Positions 1 to 10,175 of a stretch of DNA of 50,329 bases are shown here, piece by piece. Made by a program: the position numbers and the translations under genes. The DNA is from Methylotenera sp. (lineage in GTDB: Bacteria; Pseudomonadota; Gammaproteobacteria; Burkholderiales; Methylophilaceae), in NCBI RefSeq assembly GCF_029945705.1, contig NZ_JAQSDC010000007.1:1-50329 (forward strand). The letters are read 5' to 3'. Position 1 is the stretch's first letter. Each line of letters opens with the position of its first letter. The notes under the pieces were generated by a model. The model was not told the origin of the DNA and made no database searches. It worked only from the letters and a program-made list of their open reading frames with translations.

Positions 1-23
1 TTCTTTTCGTCATTTTATACGAT

Positions 24-41
24 AAAAAGTGTCCACTTTTT
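24..41 (-). terminator. Possible terminator of the CHASE3-GGDEF gene
   Basis: A 7-bp stem (AAAAAGT / ACTTTTT) with loop GTCC lies immediately past the stop codon of the minus-strand diguanylate cyclase. The stem is AT-rich and weak, so factor-independent termination is only a possibility. Confidence 0.35.
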
Positions 42-1205
42 TCAACAGGGGTCAAACACCACTTTGTTCTTACCTGAATTTTTAGCGTGATACATCGCTT
101 TGTCGGCGGCCATCATGAGTTTTTGGGGAGTGAATGCATCTGAGCGGTGAATGGCGACGCCGATACTGACGCCTACTGATAACATGGCATTTTCAACAGC
201 AATCGGTTTTTTTAATGCGTTGATGAGTCGATTAGCTAATGTTTCCAACTCGTCTTTGTCTTTAAATTTTTGCACGATTAAAGTAAATTCATCGCCGCCT
301 AAACGTGCTAATGCATCGTGTTCTCTTAAACAACTTTGGAATAACTGACTGACGGTGATGAGAAGTTGGTCACCAATTGCATGGCTGTATTGGTCATTAA
401 CGGTTTTAAAGTTGTCTAAGTCCATATAGAAAATGGCATATTTCTGTTTTTCTATAATGGCATTATCGTGAATGTGTTGTAGCTTGTTTTCAAAGCCACG
501 CCGGTTTAATAAATTAGTGAGCGGGTCATGTGAGGCTTGGTGGTTAAGGTGGTCAACCTTATTTGAGCTAGATAAAATGACATTAAATAAATGGAGCGTG
601 TTGAGGTATGAAAATATCAAAATACCGAAAATCATTAGCGCCAGTGCTACGCCTGCAATAATGCTGTAAAGGATGGTTGTTTGCATGCGGTTATTGAGTG
701 TATGTCGACGTTCCAGTAAGTCTCCGTCAGCTTCCATCAATGCAGTTCGAATGTTATCCATAACTATTTTGCCGCGGTCCTTAGATAGGCTGAGGTGTGA
801 AGCGTATGAGCCTGCACTCAGCTGCACTGTGGTGCTGGCTTCTATAATGCTAAACTTATCGTCACAAAGCCGCTGTATTTTTTCTAGCATTGGCGTTAGC
901 GTAGTGAGTTTACGTGCGCTTTTAGTGAGGTCACCTATGGTTTTATACGCTTGAATTTTGCTTTCATTATAATGATCAAGAAACGTGACATTATTTGTGA
1001 TTAAATAGCCGCGCTGGCTGGTTTCCGCATCTAATACGGCATTTCTTAGGGTGATAATATTAAAGCGTTGCATGTCGATAAAATCTTTATTTTTTTCGAT
1101 TTTATTTAAATTGTACATCGTATAAAAAAGACTCAGCATGACCACGCTAATTAATAGCGACGCCGCAAGCAGCGGGTAGATAATCTCTTTCTTATAGTTC
1201 AACAT
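42..1205 (-). CDS. CHASE3-domain diguanylate cyclase (GGDEF)
   Basis: Makes cyclic di-GMP from two GTP in response to a signal sensed outside the inner membrane. Membrane segments lie near residues 10-31 and 178-201. Between them is a CHASE3-type periplasmic sensor with the characteristic 'AETSQRGYL' stretch near residues 60-68. The GGDEF domain starts at 'DPLTNLLNRRGF' (227-238), with GGDEF at 303-307. R294 and D297 form RxxD five residues before it, an intact product-inhibition site. Catalytic and inhibitory residues both look functional. The gene is monocistronic and divergent from pyrD, with a 111-bp shared promoter region. The sensed ligand cannot be inferred. Confidence 0.93.
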   Translation of the reverse strand: MLNYKKEIIYPLLAASLLISVVMLSLFYTMYNLNKIEKNKDFIDMQRFNIITLRNAVLDAETSQRGYLITNNVTFLDHYNESKIQAYKTIGDLTKSARKLTTLTPMLEKIQRLCDDKFSIIEASTTVQLSAGSYASHLSLSKDRGKIVMDNIRTALMEADGDLLERRHTLNNRMQTTILYSIIAGVALALMIFGILIFSYLNTLHLFNVILSSSNKVDHLNHQASHDPLTNLLNRRGFENKLQHIHDNAIIEKQKYAIFYMDLDNFKTVNDQYSHAIGDQLLITVSQLFQSCLREHDALARLGGDEFTLIVQKFKDKDELETLANRLINALKKPIAVENAMLSVGVSIGVAIHRSDAFTPQKLMMAADKAMYHAKNSGKNKVVFDPC

Positions 1206-1316
1206 GAGTAACTTAGGGTTAGCATTCTCGTAATTTTAATTATAATAGCGCTTAGCTAAATGTAATTTCCCATATACCAGCAATTTTACCTATCAATTCA
1301 AAAGATTAAGCACAAT

Positions 1317-2333
1317 ATGAATATATACGCCATGGCAAAACCTTTGTTGTTTTGCTTAGATGCCGAGGTCGCGCATGATGTTACGATTAAAAGCTTAAAG
1401 CTAGCAACTAAACTGCATGTGACGCAATACTTTAATCATGCGCCTATTTGTCAGCCAAGAACAGTCATGGGGATTACATTCCCGAATCCCGTTGGCTTGG
1501 CTGCAGGTTTAGATAAAAATGGTGCTGTGATTGATGGTATGGCGGCCTTGGGTTTTGGTTTTATTGAAGTGGGTACTGTGACACCGCGTCCGCAACCTGG
1601 TAACCCTAAGCCACGTTTGTTTCGGGTAAAAGAAGCACAAGGGATTGTGAACCGCTTTGGGTTTAATAATTTGGGTGTGGATAATCTAATCGAAAACGTA
1701 AAAGCTGCGCAATACAAGGGCGTGCTAGGCATTAATATTGGCAAAAATTTTGATACGCCGATGGAAAGCGCGGTAAATGATTATTTAATTGGCATGCAAA
1801 AAGTGTATGCGTATGCCAGTTATATTACCGTGAATATTTCATCGCCCAACACGAAAAACCTTCGTGCGCTGCAAGAAAAAGAGGCTTTATCTCACTTGTT
1901 GGCGACGCTCAAGCTACAGCAAACTAAATTAGCCAATCAACATGGCAAGTATGTGCCTATCACCTTAAAGATTGCGCCTGACCTAGCACTTGAACAAGTG
2001 AATGAAATTGCCGATTTGTTGATGCAGCATAACATCGACGGCGTGATTGCTACGAACACCACTTTGGCTCGCGAAATGTTGCAAGGCATGGAACATGCGG
2101 AAGAAACAGGCGGTTTATCAGGTGCGCCTGTACGTAACAAATCAACACTGGTGATTCAGCAACTATCGCAACGTTTACAGGAGGCTTTGCCAATTATTGG
2201 GGTAGGTGGAATTTTAAGTGGTGCTGATGCCGTTGAGAAAATAGCAGCGGGGGCAGACCTTGTGCAAGTTTACAGTGGGTTAATATATAAAGGTCCAAAG
2301 CTAGTGCATGATATTTGTAAATCTCTTGGTTAA
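1317..2333 (+). CDS. pyrD: Dihydroorotate dehydrogenase (quinone), class 2
   Basis: Oxidises dihydroorotate to orotate in pyrimidine synthesis, passing electrons through FMN to the quinone pool at the inner membrane. The 338-aa length is normal for class 2. An N-terminal membrane-associating helix region (residues 1-40) precedes the barrel. '[10 protein letters not shown]' (60-69) and 'VNISSPNT' (172-179) are family signatures, and S175 is the expected catalytic base of class 2 enzymes. The ATG at 1317 gives full family length; an in-frame ATG at 1332 is an alternative. A GST-like gene follows after 24 bp and is probably cotranscribed. Confidence 0.97.
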   Translation: MNIYAMAKPLLFCLDAEVAHDVTIKSLKLATKLHVTQYFNHAPICQPRTVMGITFPNPVGLAAGLDKNGAVIDGMAALGFGFIEVGTVTPRPQPGNPKPRLFRVKEAQGIVNRFGFNNLGVDNLIENVKAAQYKGVLGINIGKNFDTPMESAVNDYLIGMQKVYAYASYITVNISSPNTKNLRALQEKEALSHLLATLKLQQTKLANQHGKYVPITLKIAPDLALEQVNEIADLLMQHNIDGVIATNTTLAREMLQGMEHAEETGGLSGAPVRNKSTLVIQQLSQRLQEALPIIGVGGILSGADAVEKIAAGADLVQVYSGLIYKGPKLVHDICKSLG

Positions 2334-2357
2334 CCGACTGCATCTTTCAAAAGCCCA

Positions 2358-2960
2358 ATGTCTTTACCTATTTTATATTCATACCGCCGTTGTCCTTACG
2401 CCATGCGAGCGCGTATGGCACTTAGACTTGCCCAAATTGATGTTGAGATTCGTGAAATTTCATTGCGTGATAAACCAGCACATATGTTGCAAGCTTCACC
2501 TAAAGCTACCGTGCCAGTGTTGGTGCTGCAAGATGGTACAGTGATTGAACAGAGCTTGGATATTATGCATTGGGCATTGCAAGAGCATGCGCTAGGGGAA
2601 GTTGCTCATTCAGGTGCTGAAGCACTTATTTTGGAGAATGATACGGCGTTTAAACAGGCTTTAGATGCATACAAATATCCTGAGCGTTACCCGAGTAAAA
2701 TGCAAAAAGAGCATCGGGCTGATGGTGAAGTATTTTTGCAGAAGCTCGAAAATTTGCTACTTGAGCATCCTTATTTATTCAGCGCCACACCTAGCTTGGC
2801 TGATATTGCCATTTTTCCCTTTGTTCGGCAGTTTGCTGCCGTAGATGCAGTTTGGTTTGAAGCTGCGCCTTACCCAAAATTGCAGGTTTGGCTAAACAAA
2901 CTTATTGAATCTGAATTATTTATGAGCGTGATGGAAAAACAGCCAACTTATATTGAATAA
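2358..2960 (+). CDS. Glutathione S-transferase-family protein
   Basis: A 200-aa soluble protein with an N-terminal thioredoxin-like domain (about 1-75) and a helical C-terminal GST domain (about 85-195). The motif C12-P-Y-A near the N-terminus resembles glutaredoxin or Omega/Beta-class GST active sites, where the Cys forms a mixed disulfide with glutathione. A cis-Pro region, 'ATVPVLVL', lies near residue 52. It is probably a thiol reductase or detoxification enzyme, but the substrate is unknown. It follows pyrD closely and likely shares its transcript. Its 3' end is part of a hairpin that may end clpA transcription on the opposite strand. Confidence 0.85.
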   Translation: MSLPILYSYRRCPYAMRARMALRLAQIDVEIREISLRDKPAHMLQASPKATVPVLVLQDGTVIEQSLDIMHWALQEHALGEVAHSGAEALILENDTAFKQALDAYKYPERYPSKMQKEHRADGEVFLQKLENLLLEHPYLFSATPSLADIAIFPFVRQFAAVDAVWFEAAPYPKLQVWLNKLIESELFMSVMEKQPTYIE

Positions 2961-2970
2961 GCTGGCTGTT
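2938..2970 (-). terminator. Terminator for clpA, overlapping the end of the GST gene
   Basis: AACAGCCA pairs with TGGCTGTT, and after one mismatch CTTAT pairs with ATAAG, leaving loop ATTGA. Read on the minus strand the stem is followed by a run of T (GTTTTTCC), as expected for clpA termination. Read on the plus strand it is followed by ATTTGT, so it may be bidirectional. The 5' arm lies inside the last codons of the convergent GST gene. Confidence 0.6.
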
Positions 2971-2997
2971 ATTTGTACTGCTATCAATAATGCCTTG

Positions 2998-5271
2998 TTA
3001 AGCTTCTGCTAATGCACTTTCTGAAGGTGCTTTATCATCGGCAAATATTAATTTCACCTCATCTTTGCTGTCAATATCCACATGTACGTTGCCGCCGTTT
3101 GCTAGTTTGCCAAACAGTAACTCATCAGCAAGCGCCTTGCGAATCGTATCTTGAATCAATCTAGCCATTGGCCTTGCACCCATGAGTGGATCAAAGCCTT
3201 TTTTGCCTAAGTAAGCTTTCAATGCATCACTAAAAGTTACTTCCACTTTTTTGTCATGCAATTGATCTTCTAATTGAATCAAGAACTTATCAACCACACG
3301 AATGATAATGTCTTGTGATAATCCAGCAAAAGACACGGTTGCATCCAAACGATTACGGAACTCAGGTGAGAATAAGCGTTTAATATCAGCTTGCTCATCG
3401 CCGGCTTGTTTGGCATTGGTAAAGCCAATATTCGCTTTAGATAAATTCTCCGCACCAGCATTGGTGGTCATGATAATCGTGACGTTTCTAAAGTCCGCTT
3501 TGCGGCCATTGTTGTCTGTCAGCGTGCCATTGTCCATTACTTGCAACAAAATGTTGAAAATATCAGGGTGTGCTTTTTCAATCTCATCAAGCAACAATAC
3601 GCAATAAGGATGCTTAGTAATCGCTTCGGTCATCAAACCACCTTGCTCAAAGCCTACATAGCCTGGAGGCGCACCAATCAAGCGGCTCACCGCATGGCGT
3701 TCCATGTATTCACTCATGTCGAAGCGAATCAACTCAATGCCCATGATGTAGGCTAACTGTTTAGCTACTTCCGTTTTACCTACGCCAGTCGGGCCGCTGA
3801 ATAAAAAGCTACCAACTGGTTTATTATTGCCACCTAAACCACTACGTGCCATTTTTACGGCTGATGTAAGTGCTTCAATGGCTTTATCTTGACCAAATAC
3901 CACGGCTTTCAAATCGCGCTCTAATGTTTTAAGCGCGCTTCTGTCATCCGCAGAGATATTTTTGGGCGGAATGCGCGCAATTTTAGCAATAATGTCTTCA
4001 ATCTCTTTAATACCAATGACTTTTTTCTGTTTAGATTTTGGCAAGATCCGCTGCGCTGCGCCAGCTTCATCAATCACGTCAATGGCTTTATCTGGCAGGT
4101 GACGATCGTTAATGTATTTAGCTGAAAGCTCAGCGGCTGTTGTTAATGCAGAAGCCGAATATTTCACGCCATGATGCTCTTCAAATCTTGATTTCAAGCC
4201 TTTTAGAATCTCAATGGTTTCAGCCACGCTAGGCTCAGTCACATCCACTTTTTGGAAGCGACGTGATAGCGCATGGTCTTTTTCAAAAATACCGCGATAT
4301 TCTTGGTAAGTTGTTGCGCCTATGCATTTGAGCGTACCGTTTGATAAGGCTGGTTTTAGCAAGTTGCTTGCATCCAAGGTGCCGCCACTGGCTGAACCTG
4401 CGCCTATCAAAGTATGAATCTCATCAATAAACAAAATCGCGTCTGGGTTTTCAGCAAGCTGTTTCATGACTGCTTTTAAGCGTTGCTCAAAGTCGCCGCG
4501 GTATTTGGTACCAGCCAGCAATGCGCCCATATCAAGAGAGTAAACAATGGCATTGGCCAATACTTCAGGAATATCTTTTTCCACAATACGACGTGCTAAG
4601 CCTTCAGCAATCGCAGTTTTACCTACACCAGCTTCGCCAACTAATAACGGGTTATTTTTGCGGCGACGGCATAGTGTTTGCACAACACGTTCAAGTTCTG
4701 GGCCACGACCAATCAGAGGGTCAATTTTGCCTGCTGCTACTTGTGCGTTTAAATTGAGTGTGTAATTTTCAAGCGCGCCAGCAGGTGAAGCCTCAACATC
4801 AGCTTCTGTATCAGCGCCTTCAGGTTTCGCGGTTTCGCCAACCTTAGATACGCCATGTGAAATGAAATTCACTACGTCTAGACGCGTTACGCCTTGTTGA
4901 TGCAAGAAAAATACCGCATGAGAGTCTTTTTCACCAAAAATGGCAACCAATACGTTAGCGCCAGTCACTTCTTTTTTACCAGAAGATTGCACATGTAACA
5001 TAGCACGTTGAATCACACGTTGGAAACCTAAAGTAGGTTGTGTATCAACGTCCTCTTGACCACCCACTGTTGGCGTGTGCTCTTCAATATATTGGTTTAG
5101 CTCGGTGCGCAACACCTCTAGTTTCGCACCGCATGCTCGCATTACTTCGGCTGCGGTTGGGTTGTCTATCATGGCAAGTAGCAAATGCTCAACCGTAATG
5201 AGCTCATGACGCTTTTGTCTAGCGTCCATAAATGCCATGTGAAGGCTAACTTCTAACTCTTGAGCAATCAT
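2998..5271 (-). CDS. clpA: ATP-dependent Clp protease unfoldase subunit ClpA
   Basis: AAA+ unfoldase that feeds substrates to the ClpP peptidase; the adaptor ClpS delivers N-degron proteins to it. At 757 aa it has the normal length. The Clp N-domain covers residues 1-145. The two ATPase modules carry Walker A motifs GEAGVGKT (212-219) and GPTGVGKT (493-500), with Walker B 'FIDE' near 281 and 'LLDE' near 560. The ClpP-docking tripeptide appears as IGF (615-617). An AGAGGG ribosome site stands seven bases before the ATG. It lies 64 bp downstream of clpS on the same strand, forming a clpS-clpA operon. No clpP is in the window. Confidence 0.98.
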   Translation of the reverse strand: MIAQELEVSLHMAFMDARQKRHELITVEHLLLAMIDNPTAAEVMRACGAKLEVLRTELNQYIEEHTPTVGGQEDVDTQPTLGFQRVIQRAMLHVQSSGKKEVTGANVLVAIFGEKDSHAVFFLHQQGVTRLDVVNFISHGVSKVGETAKPEGADTEADVEASPAGALENYTLNLNAQVAAGKIDPLIGRGPELERVVQTLCRRRKNNPLLVGEAGVGKTAIAEGLARRIVEKDIPEVLANAIVYSLDMGALLAGTKYRGDFEQRLKAVMKQLAENPDAILFIDEIHTLIGAGSASGGTLDASNLLKPALSNGTLKCIGATTYQEYRGIFEKDHALSRRFQKVDVTEPSVAETIEILKGLKSRFEEHHGVKYSASALTTAAELSAKYINDRHLPDKAIDVIDEAGAAQRILPKSKQKKVIGIKEIEDIIAKIARIPPKNISADDRSALKTLERDLKAVVFGQDKAIEALTSAVKMARSGLGGNNKPVGSFLFSGPTGVGKTEVAKQLAYIMGIELIRFDMSEYMERHAVSRLIGAPPGYVGFEQGGLMTEAITKHPYCVLLLDEIEKAHPDIFNILLQVMDNGTLTDNNGRKADFRNVTIIMTTNAGAENLSKANIGFTNAKQAGDEQADIKRLFSPEFRNRLDATVSFAGLSQDIIIRVVDKFLIQLEDQLHDKKVEVTFSDALKAYLGKKGFDPLMGARPMARLIQDTIRKALADELLFGKLANGGNVHVDIDSKDEVKLIFADDKAPSESALAEA

Positions 5272-5312
5272 TTCATAACCCTCTAAATTTAAATTCCATA
5301 TTTCAATTTTGC

Positions 5313-5337
5313 AGTGTCTAGATTAAAAGTAGACACT
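5313..5337 (-). other. Hairpin between clpS and clpA
   Basis: AGTGTCTA and TAGACACT form a perfect 8-bp stem around a 9-base loop, overlapping the clpS stop codon. No T-run follows on the minus strand, so it is more likely an mRNA-stability or processing element, or a partial attenuator, than a full terminator. Confidence 0.4.
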
Positions 5338-5662
5338 AAGCTGGCTCTGTTACACACTGCAAAGGATGTTGCTGATCTCTTGCATAGCTCAATACTTGGT
5401 TCATCTTTGTTTCTGCAATATCTTGCGGGTATACCCCACACACCGCTAAACCTTCTGTATGTACTTTGAGCATAATTTGCGTCGCTTGTTCACGGCTTTT
5501 GTTAAAAAAACGTTCTATACATTCAACGACAAATTCCATAGGCGTATAGTCATCGTTTAAAAGTAAAACATTAAACATTGGCGGCAACTTAGGCTTCGCC
5601 ACTTCCGGTTTAAGTGCAACATCATTTTCAAAGGGCTTAGTACTTTTTTGTAACTGTGTCAT
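5336..5662 (-). CDS. clpS: ClpA adaptor protein ClpS
   Basis: Small adaptor that binds proteins with bulky N-terminal residues (N-degrons) and hands them to ClpA. At 108 aa the length is typical. A flexible N-terminus (about 1-27) precedes the core starting '[12 protein letters not shown]'. '[11 protein letters not shown]' and '[13 protein letters not shown]' carry the residues that form the N-degron pocket and the ClpA contact in the family. The start at 5662 has AGG five bases upstream. It is the first gene of the clpS-clpA pair. The cspD gene often found beside clpS in this class is not present here. Confidence 0.97.
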   Translation of the reverse strand: MTQLQKSTKPFENDVALKPEVAKPKLPPMFNVLLLNDDYTPMEFVVECIERFFNKSREQATQIMLKVHTEGLAVCGVYPQDIAETKMNQVLSYARDQQHPLQCVTEPA

Positions 5663-5802
5663 ATGAACCTATTTTGAGCCAAACCACAGAAATTTCAAGC
5701 CCAATTTCAATAGGGTTATCGTAAATCATTAAATAAAATTCATTGCGTGGAATAAGCGTGCAAAATAGTGGCTGATTGTAAGCAATTATTTTAGGGGAGA
5801 TA

Positions 5803-5880
5803 TTGAATTTAGATCAGGCTGTACTAAGCGGGACTTGGCGATATTGGTTAAAGCTGAGTGAAAACAGAACGGTGCTTTAA
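5803..5880 (+). CDS. Possible 25-residue small protein (weak)
   Basis: A TTG-started reading frame of 25 codons lies in the 214-bp gap between clpS and the CorC-like gene, preceded by GGGGAGA at 5794-5800, a good ribosome-binding site. Its stop overlaps the last bases of the convergent CorC-like gene. The peptide is Trp/Leu-rich with no recognisable family. The non-ATG start and short length mean it may be chance. Confidence 0.2.
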   Translation: MNLDQAVLSGTWRYWLKLSENRTVL

Positions 5881-7148
5881 GGGTAGATTTTAACGCTTTT
5901 AACAATGCGGTCTTGCGTTTGAATGATTTCTATCACGTGAGTTCCAATTTTAAAACTGGTGTTAGATTCTGGAATATCCTCAAAGTGTTCTAGAATGAGT
6001 CCATTAAGCGTGCGCGGGCCTTCAAGAGGTAAGTTCAGGTCTAGCTTTTTATTTAGATCGCGTAGTGTGCTACTACCATCGACTATCCAGCCGCCATCTT
6101 CATCTTTGCGATAGCTGCCTAAACGTGAGGGTGATTGCGTAGTAAAGTCACCGATCATTTCTTCTAAAATATCTTCTAAGGTCACAAGGCCTTTAAATTC
6201 GCCATATTCATCAACAACCAGTGCTACGCGTTGTTGTTTTTCTTGAAATTGCTGAATTTGCGTATAAAGTGGTGTGCCTGAAGGCACAAAGTAAGGCTCG
6301 GCGATTACTTCGCGTAATGTTTCTTTATCAAAATCATTACTTTCATGGTGTGCACGCAATTGCGACATGACTTTGCGCAGATGCAGTATGCCGATGATTT
6401 CTTCTTGTTCACCTTGTCTTACTGGCAAGCGCGTGTGTTGGCTATTCGAAATCTGCTGCATAATTTCATCAAGCGGCGCATCAAAGTCAATGCTTTCTAC
6501 CAAGGTATGAGCGGTCATCACGTCATCAACGGTAATTTTTTCTAAATCAAATAGATTTAATAAAATGGATCTATGCTTTTTGGGAATGAAGTGGCCAGCA
6601 TCAGTGACAATGCTACGTAATTCTTCAGTAGTAACCGCATGGTGGGCTTCTGCAAAATTGGCTTTCATGCCCAATAAGTACATAAAGCCTCTTACAAAAA
6701 GATTGACGAATGAAACGATAGGGTTAAATAACCAGAGCAAAGGGTAAAGTAAATAGCTGCAAGCAAAGGCAAATTTTTCAGGATGAGCTGCAGCAATCAC
6801 TTTGGGCGATATTTCACTAAACACTAAAATAACGAATGTCAGCGCAAGCGAGCCTGCTGCAAGCACGTATTCTCCCTCACCAAATAATTGATGGCTGATG
6901 ACGACTTCTAATGCCGATGAGCCAACAATGCACAGTGTATTACCTAATAGAATGACACCTAGTAATTTGTCAGTTTTCGAGAGTAATACACTGGCTAAGC
7001 GTGCGCCGCGATGACCTTGCCTTGCCAAATGCTTCATCCGATAACGGTTGACTGACATAAGGCTGGTTTCTGAGATTGAGAAAAAAGCAGTACACAGCAG
7101 TAGCAATACCAGAATGCCAAACTGCGAGCTTAAGGAAATATTATCCAA
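5877..7148 (-). CDS. CNNM/HlyC-CorC family membrane protein with CBS pair
   Basis: A 423-aa inner-membrane protein with an N-terminal DUF21/CNNM transmembrane domain (about 1-175, three to four hydrophobic segments), a CBS pair (about 205-335) and a C-terminal CorC/HlyC transporter-associated domain (about 345-423). Relatives are implicated in magnesium or cobalt efflux; the exact ion here is not shown by sequence. The only in-frame start that keeps the first membrane helix is the TTG at 7148, because a stop lies three codons upstream and the next Met is about residue 31. No clear ribosome site precedes it. It lies downstream of secF, separated by a terminator-like hairpin. Confidence 0.88.
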   Translation of the reverse strand: MDNISLSSQFGILVLLLLCTAFFSISETSLMSVNRYRMKHLARQGHRGARLASVLLSKTDKLLGVILLGNTLCIVGSSALEVVISHQLFGEGEYVLAAGSLALTFVILVFSEISPKVIAAAHPEKFAFACSYLLYPLLWLFNPIVSFVNLFVRGFMYLLGMKANFAEAHHAVTTEELRSIVTDAGHFIPKKHRSILLNLFDLEKITVDDVMTAHTLVESIDFDAPLDEIMQQISNSQHTRLPVRQGEQEEIIGILHLRKVMSQLRAHHESNDFDKETLREVIAEPYFVPSGTPLYTQIQQFQEKQQRVALVVDEYGEFKGLVTLEDILEEMIGDFTTQSPSRLGSYRKDEDGGWIVDGSSTLRDLNKKLDLNLPLEGPRTLNGLILEHFEDIPESNTSFKIGTHVIEIIQTQDRIVKSVKIYP

Positions 7149-7219
7149 AGGGGTCTACCAAAGGGAGTCTAATTGTTGATATATAAGATAAAGAGAGTGT
7201 ATACGGCAGGGGGATCAGA

Positions 7220-7248
7220 AATCAAGTGCAATGTAACTGCACTTGATT
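7220..7248 (-). terminator. Terminator after secD-secF
   Basis: An 11-bp perfect stem (AATCAAGTGCA / TGCACTTGATT) has a 7-base loop. On the minus strand it is followed by TCTGATC, so the T-run is poor. It lies 26 bp past the secF stop and likely marks the 3' end of the tgt-yajC-secD-secF transcript. Confidence 0.5.
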
Positions 7249-7273
7249 GATTTATTTGAAGTTTATGTGAAGG

Positions 7274-8242
7274 TTAAGAGGCGAATTCAGAAGGGTCTGG
7301 CTCAACTACGACTTCTTTCTTTCCACCTTCTTTTTTCTCAACATCACCAATTAAGTTGGCGCGATTGACGCCTAACCACATGGCGATTGGGCAGGCAACC
7401 AATACTGAAGAGTAAATACCGAACAAAATACCAATAGTGAGTGCTAATGCGAAGTTATGCAGTACTTCGCCGCCGAATAACAGCATTGAGCCAACCATGG
7501 TTTGCGTCATGGTGTGCGTGATGATAGTACGTGACATGGTGCGAGTAATCGCGTTATCAATTACTTGTACCACGCTAGCTTTACGCATCTTGCGGAAGTT
7601 TTCACGTACTCGATCAAACACTACTACGGATTCATTCACTGAATAGCCTAGAACCGCTAGAATCGCCGCCAATACCGTTAGGTTGAATTCCCATTGAAAG
7701 AATGCAAAGAAACCTAAAATAATCACCACGTCATGCATATTGGCAATAATTGCTGCCACCGCAAAGCGCCACTCAAAGCGTAACCATAGATAAAGCATAA
7801 TGCCTAAGCTAACGAAAAATAGTGCTAAACCACCATTTTCATATAGCTCATCGCCTACTTGAGCGCCCACTGCCTCTACACGGCGAACTTCAGCCGTAGC
7901 GTCCGCTGCGACTAATGCTGTTTTTACTTCCTCTGAAAGTTTAGCCACTGAAACGCCTGTTTTAACAGGTAGTCGAATCAATACATCATGGCTTGAGCCG
8001 AAGTTCTGCACGGTGGCCTCTTTCAAGCCTATGCTATCAACCGCTTTACGAACGCTTTCAAGATTAGCCGCTTGTGGATAGTTCACTTCCATGACAGTAC
8101 CGCCAGTGAAATCTACCCCAAAGTTCAAGCCACGAGTGGCTAAAAACACAACAGCTAAAATGAATGTCACCAATGAAATTGCGGTCGTCAGGCGACCGTA
8201 ACTCATAAAGGGAATATCTTTTTTGATTCTAAATAATTCCAT
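7274..8242 (-). CDS. secF: Protein translocase subunit SecF
   Basis: Inner-membrane partner of SecD that uses the proton gradient to help release proteins on the periplasmic side of SecYEG. It is 322 aa with six predicted membrane segments. The N-terminal region carries 'GVDFTGGT' (near residues 42-49), the family signature that starts the first periplasmic domain. The C-terminal half has the RND-type 'YSVNESVVVFDRVREN' segment. A polar Lys/Glu-rich tail ends the protein. It lies 33 bp downstream of secD in the same operon. Confidence 0.98.
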   Translation of the reverse strand: MELFRIKKDIPFMSYGRLTTAISLVTFILAVVFLATRGLNFGVDFTGGTVMEVNYPQAANLESVRKAVDSIGLKEATVQNFGSSHDVLIRLPVKTGVSVAKLSEEVKTALVAADATAEVRRVEAVGAQVGDELYENGGLALFFVSLGIMLYLWLRFEWRFAVAAIIANMHDVVIILGFFAFFQWEFNLTVLAAILAVLGYSVNESVVVFDRVRENFRKMRKASVVQVIDNAITRTMSRTIITHTMTQTMVGSMLLFGGEVLHNFALALTIGILFGIYSSVLVACPIAMWLGVNRANLIGDVEKKEGGKKEVVVEPDPSEFAS

Positions 8243-8275
8243 AATATTTACTCTAATCTTTTAAAAAGTTTGCGC

Positions 8276-10120
8276 TTAAGCTTTGTAAATTTGGCCAATT
8301 GATAGCTTGGTAAGCTTACGGCGATAACCGTAAATCAAGTTCACTATGGCGCGAGATACTAATACAGCACTGAACATTGAAGTCAAAATACCTAAAACAT
8401 GTACTACCGCAAAGCCTTTAATTGGACCTGTTCCAAACATAAATAAGGCTAAACCGGCAATCAGCGTTGTTACGTTTGAGTCTAAAATAGTATCCCAAGC
8501 GCGCTCGTAACCCGCATGAATACTAGCTTGTGGCGTGTTGCCATTACGTAACTCTTCACGAATACGTTCGTTAATTAACACGTTAGCATCAATCGCCATA
8601 CCAAGTGCTAGAGCAATCGCCGCCAAGCCTGGGAGGGTAAGTGTTGCTTGTAGCATCGATAGAATCGCCACCAGCAGTAGCAAGTTAATCGCTAGTGCGG
8701 TCACTGAAACTGCACCAAAAGCCGCGTAGTAAATCATCATCATTACTGCAATTGCAGCAAAGCCCCATAGCGTTGAATGTACGCCACGGTTGATATTGTC
8801 TTGCCCCATGCTAGGGCCAACAGTACGTTCTTCAACAATATCCATCGGTGCGGCGAGCGCACCGGCACGTAATAGCAAAGCGATATCGGTGGCTTCCTGT
8901 GTATTGGCCATGCCAGAAATCTGCACGCGACCACCACCAATTTCTTCGTTAATAGTGGGTGCGGTAATCACTTCCGTACTGCCTTTTTCAATCAGCAATA
9001 TTGCCATGCGTTTGCCTACGTTTTCACGCGTCACTTGCTGGAAAATACGTGCACCACGTGCGTCTAAGGTAACGTTTACAGTAGATCTGCCAGATTGACT
9101 ATCTACGCCAGGGCCTGCATCCGTAATGTAATCACCTGTCAGTACTACATTCTTTTTAACCAACACTGCGCGACCATCACGGTTTTTAAATACGTCGTCA
9201 CCTATCGGGGCTTGACCTTTTTCCGCTTTTTCTAAGGTAGCCGCATCGCTTTTCTCTTCATCAACCAAGCGAATTTCTAGCGTCGCGGTACGACCTAAAA
9301 TCTCTTTCGCTTTGGCTGTATCTTGCACGCCTGGCAGCTGAACTACTACACGATCCGCACCTTGTTGTTGAATGATAGGTTCGGCAACACCTAACTCGTT
9401 AATACGGTTATGTAGTGTCTGAATATTTTGTTTAATCGCAAAATCTTGAATGGATTTTTGCTCAACCAAATTAAGTGAGGCTGTTAGAATTCTTTCTTCA
9501 CCAATGGTTGATTCTTCTAGCGTTAAGTTTGGATATTCTTTAGCAATTACTGCATGCGCTTTGGCCAATTCATCTGGGTTATTGAAACGAATTTGCACGG
9601 TTTCACCTTCGCGCGACACGCCAACATAAGAAATGCGCTCTTTACGCAGTGCTATTTTGAAATCGCCTACAAAGCGTTCAGCGGCTTTACTTAAAGCTGC
9701 TTTCATATCTACTTGCATTAAGAAATGCACACCACCACGTAAATCCAAACCTAAATACATTGGTTTCGCGCCTAAGCTACGCAACCAGTTTGGAGAGCGA
9801 GAAAGCAAGTTCAAGGCAACCGTGTAATCAGTGCCTAAATTTGCTTGCAACACATCTTTAGCACGGATTTGTGTATCAGTGCTCTTAAAGCGCGCTTTTA
9901 CACCACGCGCATCTTGATACACGCCATCATATTCAATTTTCTCTTGCTTAAAAATATCCTCAACTTTGCCCAGTAAAGCTGAGTCAAGCTTGGTGGTGCT
10001 TTTAGCAGGGGTGATTTGTACAGCTGGAGATTCACCAAAGAAGTTTGGAATCGTGTAAATCAGCCCAATCAAAATCATGACTGCAACAAGGATGTTCTTC
10101 CACATTGGATAGCGGTTCAT
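8276..10120 (-). CDS. secD: Protein translocase subunit SecD
   Basis: Inner-membrane RND-fold protein with a large periplasmic region that grips translocating polypeptides. The 614-aa length is typical. One N-terminal membrane segment lies near residues 8-27. The 'LGLDLRGGVHFLMQVD' signature opens the first periplasmic domain near residue 123. Five further membrane helices lie in the last 180 residues, including 'ALGMAIDANVLINERIREE', the RND motif with a membrane Asp. It is followed by secF (33 bp) and preceded by yajC (55 bp). Confidence 0.98.
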   Translation of the reverse strand: MNRYPMWKNILVAVMILIGLIYTIPNFFGESPAVQITPAKSTTKLDSALLGKVEDIFKQEKIEYDGVYQDARGVKARFKSTDTQIRAKDVLQANLGTDYTVALNLLSRSPNWLRSLGAKPMYLGLDLRGGVHFLMQVDMKAALSKAAERFVGDFKIALRKERISYVGVSREGETVQIRFNNPDELAKAHAVIAKEYPNLTLEESTIGEERILTASLNLVEQKSIQDFAIKQNIQTLHNRINELGVAEPIIQQQGADRVVVQLPGVQDTAKAKEILGRTATLEIRLVDEEKSDAATLEKAEKGQAPIGDDVFKNRDGRAVLVKKNVVLTGDYITDAGPGVDSQSGRSTVNVTLDARGARIFQQVTRENVGKRMAILLIEKGSTEVITAPTINEEIGGGRVQISGMANTQEATDIALLLRAGALAAPMDIVEERTVGPSMGQDNINRGVHSTLWGFAAIAVMMMIYYAAFGAVSVTALAINLLLLVAILSMLQATLTLPGLAAIALALGMAIDANVLINERIREELRNGNTPQASIHAGYERAWDTILDSNVTTLIAGLALFMFGTGPIKGFAVVHVLGILTSMFSAVLVSRAIVNLIYGYRRKLTKLSIGQIYKA

Positions 10121-10175
10121 AGTCTGGCTCTAATTAATAACGTTGTGGTGTTGAAATAGGCTTAGTTAATAGCGT

